DNA from: Calamus simplicifolius
Taxonomy: Eukaryota > Streptophyta > Magnoliopsida > Arecales > Arecaceae
Length of the DNA stretch: 64,000 bases
Direction: 5' to 3'
Assembly (NCBI GenBank): GCA_900491605.1
Contig: UESW01004258.1
Location: 477,912-541,911 of the forward strand
Of the stretch, positions 41,409 through 52,144 are shown in pieces. A program made the position numbers and the translations under genes. Numbering within the stretch: position 1 is the first letter of the stretch; each line of letters opens with the position of its first letter. The notes below the pieces were generated by a model. It was not told the DNA's origin and did not search any database. It saw only the letters and a list, made by a program, of their open reading frames with translations.

Positions 41409-44131
41409 ATGGAGATGAGCGCTTTCGTTTGTGCACGAAGACCGCGAACAAAGAAGAAGCAGACAGAGAAAATGGCGGAACAATGCAAGGACCTGGTTCT
41501 TCGTTCGACTGAGGATGCGGCTCCTTCAGGTATGTTTATCACTATATTAAATATTACGATATTCTATCTTAAAATTTAATGACATGTATGTCTTCTGTCT
41601 TACCCCCTGTTTTCGTTGACAATAAAATTGTTCCAGTCCCCCCAGTGAAGGCTTCCCAGCTGTTTAAGAATAGCTGCAGGCCGGCAGTATATGTTCAGAA
41701 GGTTTGGAGGATGGGGTTCTCTAGACGCCATACAAGACTGATTCGAAGGACCCCATTTGGTGCCTTCGTCGACATGCAGACGTTCACAGTCGACGGGCGA
41801 CTGCTAGCAGACATCATAAGATGTCACAATGGTGGCGACGAGTTCATGTTTTGCGGAAAGCCAGTTATATTCAGTGCCGAAGAAGTCGCACTCATTTTGG
41901 GTCTTCCATGTCATGGGAAGAAGATCGACACGTCCAGCCAAATGTTCAACGGAAGGTTGTTCAGACGGTTTGGCCAGGGTTTAGATCTTCGCCAATCAGG
42001 TTTGGAGAAGTTGATATTTCAACTCCGACCATCTAAAGTACAGGAGGATGTCGAGGACACCGTCCGACTTTGGATCGCATACATGTTGGCCATGTTTTTG
42101 GCTCCAAAGTCTAATCAGAGATGTCCACGGTATCTCATCCAGCACTTGGATGACTTAAGTCAACTGAGTAGCATCGACTGGGCTTCGGCACTGAAGGAAT
42201 TGATTGTTCTGGCTCTCCCAGAAATAGCTGCTTGCTTGCGTTCCGAGGAGCCGGTGCACTCAAAGAATGCAAAAAAGATTAGGAGGCAGCCTACCTTGTT
42301 CGGATGCTCGGCAGCACTGGTGGTAAGATTTATTGAGACAAATTATTAGTGTTGAGACAAAATTTTTTCGTAATATTACTTTATTTAATATCCAAAAAAA
42401 TATAATGTTCAGGCGTGGTTCCTCGAGCATACATCAATGCGAGAGCCAGCATACCCTGATAAACGGCCCCGGCTGTTGAAGTGTATGACCACCAAACGAA
42501 GAACCAATCGGTTCGGGTTGCCGACTTGCAGCCTCAGGACTTGGTAATCTACTCCATTGCTCCATTGCTGTGACCATTTTTTCAACTTAATGCGTCAATA
42601 TGTTCAGTTAATATTAATTTGTTATCATCTTGTGTTGCAGATGGAGGGAGCTATTGAACCATTGCCAGAAGAGCGATGGCTTCTCCCTCAGCAGTTAAAA
42701 CCGTCCCCCCCTCAACAAACAGATACCTGCGCCCCTCAACCAATGGATAGCTGCGCAGGATGCGCCGAGTTGAGGAATGAATTGAGTGTGTTAAGGATCA
42801 ACTCGAAGATGTCAGGCACAGGCTGTCCATTGCTGAGAGCCTCCTCAATTCACTTGTCAGAAAGGAAAGTTATGCAATAACCGAGGAGGACAAGGGGGAC
42901 GAGAAAACAGAGAAGGTGCATTCCTTGGAGTTGGTCCTCCGCGAGCCTGATAACGTAAATATTGAGGAGAAGAAGATGGAGGAGGACCATTCATCCGAGT
43001 TTCCAATTGAGACAGGGAATGCAAAATCAGGGGAGAACATATTGGAGGGGGATTCATTGGCTGATAAAACAGAGCAGGGGAATGAAAATAAAGAAGAGTC
43101 CATATCCGATAATAAACTTGGCACCCCTGCGCCAAAGGATGACAATATGGACTTAGAAATAATTGGAGTGCCGTCGCTTGTTAGGAGGATTAAAAAACAT
43201 CCGAGGAAGCGTAAGGCTTCCACGGCTGTCGGCGAATGTTATGAGACAACCCGACCTAAAAAGTCGGTGAAGACAGTGGGCATGTCAAAGCCCAACACAA
43301 CGGTCGAAGATGACCAAATAATTATTCAAAATTTTTTGAGCGAGCGACAACAACCCGACGAGATCGTCTACACAAATATGTTTAATGGAGTTGCAAGCAG
43401 AAAAAATCTTCAGGATCTCATTAACAACGAGATGATAATAGATGATGTAAGTATATCAAGGAACATGTTCAAGTTGTTGATTTTAGAATTATATTAATCG
43501 TTTTACTTTTTATTGGCAGATAATCGATTGCGGGCAGGAGTTTCTGATGCGAAACTGGGCAGAGCATCCTGACCGATATCATAAGTGCATAATTGCATCA
43601 GTTTTCGTACCTGCTCTATGTCTGACTTCCTCATCACCTGCTCATGAACTTGCTGGATCATCTGGGGCTGCGATATTTGATAATGTATCGGACGAAGATA
43701 AGGCCCAGTTCCGGTTTCTTTTCACCATTGTAAACTCTGATAACTCGCACTGGCATTTGGTTGCTGTCGACATGGAAAGGAAGGTGTTCATGCACCTGAA
43801 TTCAATGAAACGCAACCCGAAGTACAAGGCCAATGCAAGGAAATGGCATACAATTCTAGGCCACATATTCCATATCTACTGCGATAAGAAGGAAGTGATG
43901 GAGTGGCCGATGGAAGATATTTCGGATTGCCCAAGCCAACCGAGCGGATCGCTGGATTGCGGCCTGTACTGTCTGAGATACATGGAATGTCTTGCTCGAC
44001 GAGACAATCCTGATATGAAGCTGGATTTCATGGATGAGGAAGTCAGAGATTACCGGCGACACTTAGCTGCAACGATATTGAGAGAGGGCCTGAACAAAAA
44101 GATTAGCGACATTGTCGAAACATGTTCTTAA
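41409..44131 (+). pseudogene. Ulp1-like (C48) protease passenger gene of the MULE, five exons, two frameshifts
   Basis: Likely exons: 41409-41529, 41646-42322, 42413-42543, 42641-43446 and 43520-44131, all with GT/AG borders. Exon 2 resembles the DUF1985/plant mobile-type region of plant ULP fusions (RRTPFGAFVDMQTF ... EEVALILGLPCHGKK). Exon 4 is acidic and repetitive. Exon 5 is a C48 peptidase domain with the His in SHWHLVAVDM, Gln and Cys in CPSQPSGSLDCGLYC. The position usually occupied by the acidic residue after the His is Asn (MHLNSM). Exon 3 is one base out of frame, and a second shift lies near 42790 in exon 4. The family removes SUMO-like modifiers. A transposition role is unproven. 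Confidence 0.85.
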
Positions 44132-44269
44132 TTTTTGTATAAAAGTATTCGTCTTTGAATGAAAATTGTATGTAATTTATTCATATTAACACTGATTAAT
44201 ATTTAATGCAAATGTTAAAAATTTTATCATTGCGAGCAGGAGTGTCCTCGTTGTATTCATATGTTTGCC

Positions 44270-44600
44270 TTCGTATGTTTCCGCCTTTCTGGTGTAGTTT
44301 GACAAGAACTAGGGTGTCGTTTGACAAGAACTAGGGTGTCGTTTGCCATGAGCTGGGGTGTCGTCGCTCTTAAATTGTCGGGTCGCGCGTCCTGGAATGT
44401 GTCGTATGTTTCGTCTTTCGGGTGTCGCCGCGCAAGACTAGGGTGTCGTTTTCCATGAGCTAGGGTGTCGTCGCGCTAATTTCTTCGGAGTCGTTCGCGA
44501 GGGATGTCTCGTATGTTTCCGTCTTTCGGGTGTCCGCGCAAGACTAGGGTGTCGTTTGCCATGAGCTAGGAGTCTTCGTCGTCCGGGGTGTCGCCGCTAG
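44270..44600 (+). repeat. irregular GGGTGTCG repeats downstream of the ULP gene
   Basis: Degenerate units (CTAGGGTGTCGTTTGCCATGAGC, TCTTTCGGGTGTCG). Part of it (about 44440-44510) is the inverse complement of the sequence at 39064-39120. Confidence 0.8.
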
Positions 44601-46690
44601 GGTGTCGTTTGCCAGAACTAGGATGTCTCGTATGTTTCCGTCCTTCGGGTGTCGCCGCGCAAGGCTTGGGTGTCGTTTGCCAGAACTAGGATGTCTCGTA
44701 TGTTTCCGTCCTTCGGGTGTCGCCGCGCAAGGCTTGGGTGTCGTTTGCCAGAACTAGGATGTCTCGTATGTTTCCGTCCTTCGGGTGTCGCCGCGCAAGG
44801 CTTGGGTGTCGTTTGCCAGAACTAGGATGTCTCGTATGTTTCCGTCCTTCGGGTGTCGCCGCGCAAGGCTTGGGTGTCGTTTGCCAGAACTAGGATGTCT
44901 CGTATGTTTCCGTCCTTCGGGTGTCGCCGCGCAAGGCTTGGGTGTCGTTTGCCAGAACTAGGATGTCTCGTATGTTTCCGTCCTTCGGTGTCGCGCAAGG
45001 CTTGGGTGTCGTTTGCCAGAACTAGGATGTCTCGTATGTTTCCGTCCTTCGGGTGTCGCCGCGCAAGGCTTGGGTGTCGTTTGCCAGAACTAGGATGTCT
45101 CGTATGTTTCCGTCCTTCGGGTGTCGCGCAAGGCTTGGGTGTCGTTTGCCAGAACTAGGATGTCTCGTATGTTTCCGTCCTTCGGGTGTCGCCGCGCAAG
45201 GCTTGGGTGTCGTTTGCCAGAACTAGGATGTCTCGTATGTTTCCGTCCTTCGGGTGTCGCCGCGCAAGGCTTGGGTGTCGTTTGCCAGAACTAGGATGTC
45301 TCGTATGTTTCCGTCCTTCGGGTGTCGCCGCGCAAGGCTTGGGTGTCGTTTGCCAGAACTAGGATGTCTCGTATGTTTCCGTCCTTCGGGTGTCGCCGCG
45401 CAAGGCTTGGGTGTCGTTTGCCAGAACTAGGATGTCTCGTATGTTTCCGTCCTTCGGGTGTCGCCGCGCAAGGCTTGGGTGTCGTTTGCCAGAACTAGGA
45501 TGTCTCGTATGTTTCCGTCCTTCGGGTGTCGCCGCGCAAGGCTTGGGTGTCGTTTGCCAGAACTAGGATGTCTCGTATGTTTCCGTCCTTCGGGTGTCGC
45601 CGCAAGGCTTGGGTGTCGTTTGCCAGAACTAGGATGTCTCGTATGTTTCCGTCCTTCGGGTGTCGCCGCGCAAGGCTTGGGTGTCGTTTGCCAGAACTAG
45701 GATGTCTCGTATGTTTCCGTCCTTCGGGTGTCGCCGCGCAAGGCTTGGGTGTCGTTTGCCAGAACTAGGATGTCTCGTATGTTTCCGTCCTTCGGGTGTC
45801 GCCGCGCAAGGCTTGGGTGTCGTTTGCCAGAACTAGGATGTCTCGTATGTTTCCGTCCTTCGGGTGTCGCCGCGCAAGGCTTGGGTGTCGTTTGCCAGAA
45901 CTAGGATGTCTCGTATGTTTCCGTCCTTCGGGTGTCGCCGCGCAAGGCTTGGGTGTCGTTTGCCAGAACTAGGATGTCTCGTATGTTTCCGTCCTTCGGG
46001 TGTCGCCGCGCAAGGCTTGGGTGTCGTTTGCCAGAACTAGGATGTCTCGTATGTTTCCGTCCTTCGGTGTCGCCGCAAGGCTTGGGTGTCGTTTGCCAGA
46101 ACTAGGATGTCTCGTATGTTTCCGTCCTTCGGGTGTCGCCGCGCAAGGCTTGGGTGTCGTTTGCCAGAACTAGGATGTCTCGTATGTTTCCGTCCTTCGG
46201 GTGTCGCCGCGCAAGGCTTGGGTGTCGTTTGCCAGAACTAGGATGTCTCGTATGTTTCCGTCCTTCGGGTGTCGCCGCGCAAGGCTTGGGTGTCGTTTGC
46301 CAGAACTAGGATGTCTCGTATGTTTCCGTCCTTCGGGTGTCGCCGCGCAAGGCTTGGGTGTCGTTTGCCAGAACTAGGATGTCTCGTATGTTTCCGTCCT
46401 TCGGGTGTCGCCGCGCAAGGCTTGGGTGTCGTTTCCAGAACTAGGATGTCTCGTATGTTTCCGTCCTTCGGGTGTCGCCGCGCAAGGCTTGGGTGTCGTT
46501 TGCCAGAACTAGGATGTCTCGTATGTTTCCGTCCTTCGGGTGTCGCCGCGCAGAACTAGGATGTCTCGTATGGGGTGTCGTTGGGTGTCGTTTGCCAGAA
46601 CTAGGATGTCTCGTATGTTTCCGTCCTTCGGGTGTCGCCGCGCAAGGCTTGGGTGTCGTTTGCCAGAACTAGGATGTCTCGTTCGCGAGC
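44595..46690 (+). repeat. 68-bp tandem array, direct orientation, about 31 copies
   Basis: Highly uniform head-to-tail copies of the 68-bp unit (AACTAGGATGTCTCGTATGT, TTCCGTCCTTCGGGTGTCGC, CGCGCAAGGCTTGGGTGTCG, TTTGCCAG), inverse to the array at 39100-40270. A few copies carry 2-4 bp deletions. 68 is not a multiple of three, so overlapping ORFs are artefacts. Its uniformity points to recent amplification. Confidence 0.97.
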
Positions 46691-46741
46691 ATTTCATTTA
46701 CGACCAAGCAACCATAATTCAAAAGTTACGACACTCGTGTT

Positions 46742-49177
46742 TTATATATGATCTTGTGTAAGTTGACTCAATACATAAGCATCAAATTCATCCATTAAAG
46801 TTTCTGACGGCGGAACAATTATCTCCAGGTCCTCTTCAGTATTAATAGACTGCAAACAAGTCTGCCTGCTACTTGAAGCAGCTCTTTCCTTGGCCTGATT
46901 TTTCCTTGATCTTTTTGCCTTCTTCTCGACTGCACTCTTTAATCTGTTCTCTCTCGGGCGACCTTTCGTCCTAATTTGTTCAGGATCTTGAATTACCAGC
47001 TCTGAACGTGGTTTAGCTGCGCAGTTGGCATCCACGGCAGTTTTGAATAGAGGCGGTAGACCATCCATCACTACATTAAATGCATCTTCAGACATGGAGG
47101 CTATCTCTGCGAGCTTCGTCATCCGATGAGACAGCAAACTATATCTACAATCATAAACAGAATATTAACGATAACAAATATTAAGACATTTCAATTAAAA
47201 AATTGTCACTGCGTACCGTGAGTTTCGTGTGCTTTTATCATAACCCTCAGTATTGCAGTCGAATTCGTCGAATTGGTATTTCATGTCCTTGCACCATCTC
47301 TTCAAGAAGTATTTATCTGGTAAACGAAATACGTCATTTTGATGAAGAACCAACAGGGCATGCCTACACTGGTACCCCTTGAACTGAAAGGATCGGCACT
47401 GGCATTGGACATCCTCAATATTTCTATCGTATGACACGATATAATCTTTGATCATCTCCTTGCCAATTCCATCGACTTCAATCCTTTCATACGACTTGAC
47501 GGAATATATACACGTGTTGCCAGCTTCGTTGATCAATTTTGTATTTGATGCAGCCATTTCAAGGATCTCATTCTGGAATTTTTTGAAAATGCTCCGTGTA
47601 TACCTTCCTGCAGCTTGTCTCTCAAAAGGTGATGATGTCTTTAGGAAAGCTATCGTTTGCAAAGTCCTATTATCTTCCTCATTTTCGGCCTCGTATCGTT
47701 TTTCCAAGGCATCTTCGTACTTACTTATAAACTCCGTTAATGTTGTCTTCGAATTTATAAACCCATCGAAGAAGTGATTAATGCCCTCGCTCCTTTGTGA
47801 AGATGACATCCCTGTTAAACATTTTGTCAACCAAAAATTAAAAAAAAAAAGCGTTTAAATGAATCATGAACCAAAGCCACCATTGACATACAAACCTGCG
47901 AAGAATGTATCCTTGAGGTAAACTGGGACCCATTTTTCCCGACATTCGTATAGGACATTGAACCAATCTATAGACTTGCATTCTTTATATTTCTCCATAA
48001 CATGTGCCCACCTTTCCTCGAATGAATTTATGGTCAATGAATCATATATTGCCTCATCGAAATCAACCATAAACTTGGGATTTGCCGTGCAAATGTGGCC
48101 AATCTTTTCCGGTATCTTCTTCAATATATGCCAAAGACAAAATCGATGTCGGGTATTAGGAAAAACTTCTTTGACAGCAGCCTCGATTGCCTTATCTTGA
48201 TCAGTAATCATGGCAATAGGTGCTTGACCACCATTTGCATCCAGCCAAGTCTTAAAAACCCATTTATATGTCTCAGTACTCTCATCAGACAACAATGCGC
48301 ATCCAAGCAAGGTTGACTGTCCATGATGGTTCACCCCAACAAATGGACAAAAAGGCATTTGATATCTGTTTGTCAAGTAAGTTGAGTCAAAGCTTAGAAC
48401 ATCACCGAAGTATGTGCATGCCAATCTTGACCTTGGATGAATCCAGAAGACAGACCTCAGATGACCATTATCATTGAGGTCTAAGGAGTAGAAGAAATTG
48501 GGATTTTTGAGTTGCATTTCGGCAAAATGAATTACCATCGACTGAGCATCTCCTTCTTTCAGCTTAGACTGACGTTCGCGACTAATGAAGTTACGAGCAT
48601 CCTTCTCGGTGAAATCCAATTGTCCTCTGCCCCCTTTTCTCCTTGCTATGGCAGAGTATATCTGAGTCGTCGGAACATTCACGGCATGTAAATTGCTGAT
48701 CTCTGCCTTCTCTGGTGTGCTGATCCTCCTATGCGACCGTAGATAACCAGCTGATGTTATGGAGAGCCCATGGTTATGTTCTAGAGAAACCTCATCCAAA
48801 ATCCACTTACCACTTGTAGCATTCAGTCTTGCTTTTATGGATGCCATACAACCAACTTTCCCAGTATCCCTATGATTCATACTCTTCTCTGATTTTCTGG
48901 ATTTTCCTTGCCTCCAACACGCCAGGTGCTTGAAGCAAAGTTGTTTTTTGTTGTTGGCCCTGCTACACACTGTTGTGATTCCAAAGCCAACTCGTTTCGC
49001 GTATCCATTGTAGAACGTATATACATCATCGGCTGAATTGAATTCCATCCCAGTTTGAGGAACTACAATATCATCCACTGCATTTGGAACGACGGGTGAA
49101 GCTGCACGGCCGGGAGTGTTATCTTCTTCTTTCCGATCTACATTTTCAGCATCAACTGTGACAATATAAGCACGCAT
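46742..49177 (-). CDS. MULE transposase, FAR1/FHY3-like (MURA type), intact reading frame
   Basis: Three exons on the - strand: 49177-47896, 47811-47217 and 47144-46742, with phases that join exactly (1,282 + 595 + 403 = 2,280 nt, 759 residues plus stop). Residues ~45-135 form the FAR1 DNA-binding zinc finger (MEFNSADDVYTFYNGYAKRV ... GKVGCMAS ... LEHNHGLS). Residues ~235-345 are the MULE catalytic domain, with Asp in LSFDSTYLTNRY and Asp in MITDQDKAIEAAV. A SWIM zinc finger follows at ~560-580 (VQCQCRSF...YQCRH). The basic tail has KGRPRENRLKSAVEKKAKRS. No stop or frameshift is visible, unlike every other transposase here. The start was chosen as the first Met of the open frame. It would cut and move the element in the nucleus. 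Confidence 0.93.
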
Positions 49178-49189
49178 TCATGAACAGCT

Positions 49190-49540
49190 ACTCCTACGCG
49201 ACACCCCAGTTGAAATCTACTGACACCCTAGCTCCAATGCTACGACACCCGTGGCTTAGAACTGACCGCGCGGAGAATCCCTCCGACAGCACAGTAGAAA
49301 TGGATTTCGGCCGAAACTCCTTCGAGACACCCACGTTGAAAGCTCACGACACCCTAGCTTTAAGGCGACGACACCCGTGCTTAGAACTGACCGCACGGAC
49401 AATCCCCATGACACCCTAGGAGAATTGGTTTTCGGCCGAAAGTCATTAGATACACCACTGTTGAAAGCTCACGACACCCCTAGCTTAATGCGACGACACC
49501 CGTGCTTAGAATTGACCACGGCGAGAAAGCCCGCGACAAC
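49190..49540 (-). repeat. about three ~120-bp CGACACCC units upstream of the transposase gene
   Basis: Units with CGACACCCGTGCTTAGAACTG and TTTCGGCCGAAACTCCTTCG, related to the repeats on the palindrome arms (50090-50400). Confidence 0.85.
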
Positions 49541-49589
49541 CAAGTTACTAAAATTTAATTTTATTTATAAAAAAAAATTACATTAGCCC

Positions 49590-49844
49590 TCACTGGGGCT
49601 TCTCTCCTTCGGTCGCTGCGTCCTCGATCTGGCGATGGAGGGACGCTACTTTCCCCTCCAGGTGGCTATTGGCCCGACGCAGGACCTCTATCTCTTTTGT
49701 TGAAACCTCCTGGTATTCCTCGAGCGCCAGCCTGAGTTGCTCGATGATAGCGTGCGACTCAGCATAAACCATCGCGTCGATGGTGACGGTTGGGCGTCGG
49801 CTGCCATGGCTGCCAGTAGATCTCACCTCGCCTCTGGAAGCCAT
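49590..49844 (-). CDS. small coiled-coil protein, left arm of the MULE palindrome
   Basis: An 84-residue ORF: MASRGEVRSTGSHGSRRPTV, then TIDAMVYAESHA. A heptad coiled coil spans about residues 35-75 (VSTKEIEVLRRANSHLEGKV), ending EGEKPQ. A TATA-like box lies about 52 bp upstream. It is related to the ORF on the other palindrome arm and to the antisense ORF of L1 at 13209-13520. No known domain was recognised beyond the coiled coil. The frame is open in all three divergent copies. Confidence 0.65.
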   Translation of the reverse strand: MASRGEVRSTGSHGSRRPTVTIDAMVYAESHAIIEQLRLALEEYQEVSTKEIEVLRRANSHLEGKVASLHRQIEDAATEGEKPQ

Positions 49845-49895
49845 CTTGTGTCAGTTCAAGCTGGAAAGGTGAGTAACGATGGCATTCCCCCATCC

Positions 49896-49903
49896 TTATT
49901 TAA
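49896..49903 (-). promoter_or_regulatory. putative TATA box of the left-arm small ORF
   Basis: TTAAATAA on the - strand, followed by GGATGGGGG, the same context as at 50819 and similar to 13588. Confidence 0.5.
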
Positions 49904-50818
49904 GGTTCCCCTGGCGGGTGTTTCGATTGCCATGCGCCACCATCTCAGTGGTTGTTCACAGGAATCGAATCGGTGCGCCACCACGCCCCGCCCTCCACGT
50001 TGAGTTTCGAGGGATGGGGAACAGAACAGTTTCGGGAAGCAAACAGTCTTAAGTTTAACGTCGTCCCAAGAGAAAATTCACGACACCCAAGGATGATTTG
50101 GATTTCGGCCGAAACTCCTTCGCGACACCCCACTTGAAAGCTCACGACACCCTCGCTTTAAGGCGACGACACCCGTGCGTCGAACTGATCACAGGGAGAA
50201 CCCCCGAGACATCCCAGGGATGAGTTGGATTTCGGCCGAAACTCCTTCGCGACACCCATATTGAAAGCTCACGACACCCGCTTTAAGGCGTGCGAACTGA
50301 TCACAGAGAGAACCCCCGCGACACCCCTTCTCGAATTCGGCCGAAACTCCCTCGTGACACCACAGTTGTAAACTCACGACACCCTAGCTTTATGGCGACG
50401 ACACCCATGGGTTCACTGTTAATGCATGGGTGTCGTCCCCTTAAAGCTAGGGTGTCGTGAGTTTACAACTGGGGTGTCACGAGGGAGTTTCGGCCGAATT
50501 CGAGAAGGGGTGTCTCGGGGGTTCTCCCTGTGATCAGTTCGACGCACGGGTGTCGTCGCCTTAAAGCGAGGGTGTCGTGAGCTTTCAAGTGGGGTGTCGC
50601 GAAGGAGTTTCGGCCGAAATCCAAATCATCCTTGGGTGTCGTGAATTTTCTCTTGGGACGACGTTAAACTTAAGACTGTTTGCTTCCCGAAACTGTTCTG
50701 TTCCCCATCCCTCGAAACTCAACGTGGAGGGCGGGGCGTGGTGGCGCACCGATTCGATTCCTGTGAACAACCACTGAGATGGTGGCGCATGGCAATCGAA
50801 ACACCCGCCAGGGGAACC

Positions 50819-50826
50819 TTAAATAA
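50819..50826 (+). promoter_or_regulatory. putative TATA box of the right-arm small ORF
   Basis: CCTTAAATAAGGATGGGGG, about 52 bp upstream of ATG 50879. Position and context are conserved with the two related ORFs. Confidence 0.5.
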
Positions 50827-50878
50827 GGATGGGGGAATGCCATCGTTACTCACCTTTCCAGCTTGAACTGACCACAAG

Positions 50879-51133
50879 ATGGCTTCCAGAGGCGAGGTGA
50901 GATCTACTGGCAGCCATGGCAGGCGACCCCCAACCGTCACCATCGACGCGGTGGTTTATGCTGAGTCGCTCGCAAGCAGCGAGCGACTCATCAAGACGGC
51001 CGAGAAATACCTAGCCGTTACAACAAAAGAGATAGAGGTCCTGCATCGGGCCAATAGCCACCTGGAGAGGAAAGTAGCGTCCCTCCAGCATCACATCGCC
51101 GGCGCAGCGACTGAAGGAGATAAGCCCCAGTAA
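50879..51133 (+). CDS. small coiled-coil protein, right arm of the MULE palindrome
   Basis: An 84-residue ORF: MASRGEVRSTGSHGRRPPTV, TIDAVVYAESLA, then a coiled coil AEKYLAVTTKEIEVLHRANS, ending EGDKPQ. In the coiled-coil start (AEKYLAVTT) it is closer to the L1 ORF (AEQYLAISM) than to its palindrome partner (LEEYQEVST). The sequence around the stop (CCCCAGTAAGGGCTAATGTA) is also conserved. Function unknown. Confidence 0.65.
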   Translation: MASRGEVRSTGSHGRRPPTVTIDAVVYAESLASSERLIKTAEKYLAVTTKEIEVLHRANSHLERKVASLQHHIAGAATEGDKPQ

Positions 51134-51189
51134 GGGCTAATGTATTTTTTTTTGATAAATAAAATTAAATTTTAGTAACTTGGTTGTCG

Positions 51190-52060
51190 CGGGCCTTCTC
51201 GCCGCCGTGATCAGTTGGGTGTCGTCAATTTTCAACTAGGGTGTCGTCGCCCTAAAGCTAGGGTGTCGTGGGATTTCGTCTGGGGTGTCGCGAAGGACTA
51301 ACGGCCGACTTCGAACTAGGGTGTCGCGGGGATTATCTCCGTGGTCTCTTGTTCAATCACGGGTGTCGTCTCGTTAGAGCTAGGGTATCGTGAGATTTCA
51401 ACAGGGGTGTCGCGATTGATTTTCTGCCGAATTCGATTAGGGTGTCACCGGGTTCTCTCTATGTGCACATTTATGAGACGGGTGTCATCGCCCTAAAGCT
51501 AGGGTGTCGTGGGATTTCGTCTGGGGTGTCGCGAAGGACTAACGACCGACGTCGAACTAGGGTGTCGCGGGGATTATCTCCGTGGTCTCTTGTTCAATCA
51601 CGGGTGTCGTCTCGTTAGAGCTAGGGTGTCGTGAGATTTCAACAGGGGTGTCGCGATTGATTTTCTGCCGAATTCAATTAGGGTGTTGCCGGGTTCTCTC
51701 TATGTTCACATTTATAAGACAGGTGTCGTCGCCCTAAAGCTAGGGTGTCGTGGGATTTCGTCTGGGGTGTCGCGAAGGACTTACGGCCGACTTCGAACTA
51801 GGGTGTCACTGGGATTATCTCCGTGGTCTCTTGTTCAATCACGGGTGTCGTCTCGTTAGAGCTAGGGTGTCATGAGATTTCAACAGGGGTGTCGCGATTG
51901 ATTTTCTGCCGAATTCAATTAGGGTGTCGCCGGGTTCTCTCTATGTGCACATTTATAAGACGGGTGTCGTCGCCCTAAAGCTAGGGTGTCGTGGGATTTC
52001 GTCTGGGGTGTCGCGAAGGACTTACGGCCGACTTCGAACTAGGGTATCGCGGGGATTCCT
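51190..52060 (+). repeat. ~240-bp higher-order GGGTGTCG array
   Basis: Three to four copies of a ~240-bp unit made of two ~119-bp halves. One half has CCGGGTTCTCTCTATGTGCA and the other GGGGATTATCTCCGTGGTCT. This is the inverse, paired form of the 119-bp repeats at 40271-41100. Confidence 0.92.
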
Positions 52061-52144
52061 TACCATCCGGACTCTCAGAGCGAGGGGGGGGTGGCCGAAA
52101 GAAAGAGAGTTATTCTAGCACAGATGAAATTCAGTTGAGCACGA

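Larger units (their letters stand above)
49590..51144. repeat. large palindrome of the MULE (arms ~720-820 bp, centre ~50417)
   Basis: Left arm 49590-50409, spacer about 50410-50424, right arm 50425-51144. The parts upstream of the two ORFs (49850-50140 and 50585-50880) are almost identical. The ORF parts differ at about one residue in three. The left arm has one extra ~120-bp CGACACCC unit. Confidence 0.9.

Noticed and set aside
39100..46690. Regular repeats with short spacers that resemble a CRISPR array at first sight
   Set aside because: The units are 68 or 119 bp head-to-tail tandem repeats without unique spacers, inside a plant Mutator-like element, and no cas genes are present.
44853..46761. 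Several ORFs of MSPRKAWVSFARTRM type
   Set aside because: They are translations of the 68-bp array in three frames. The unit length is not a multiple of three.
49952..50770. Two identical 61-66 codon ORFs at 49952-50145 and 50577-50777
   Set aside because: They are mirror shadows in the near-identical promoter side of the palindrome arms. The small ORFs with TATA boxes lie on the adjacent segments.
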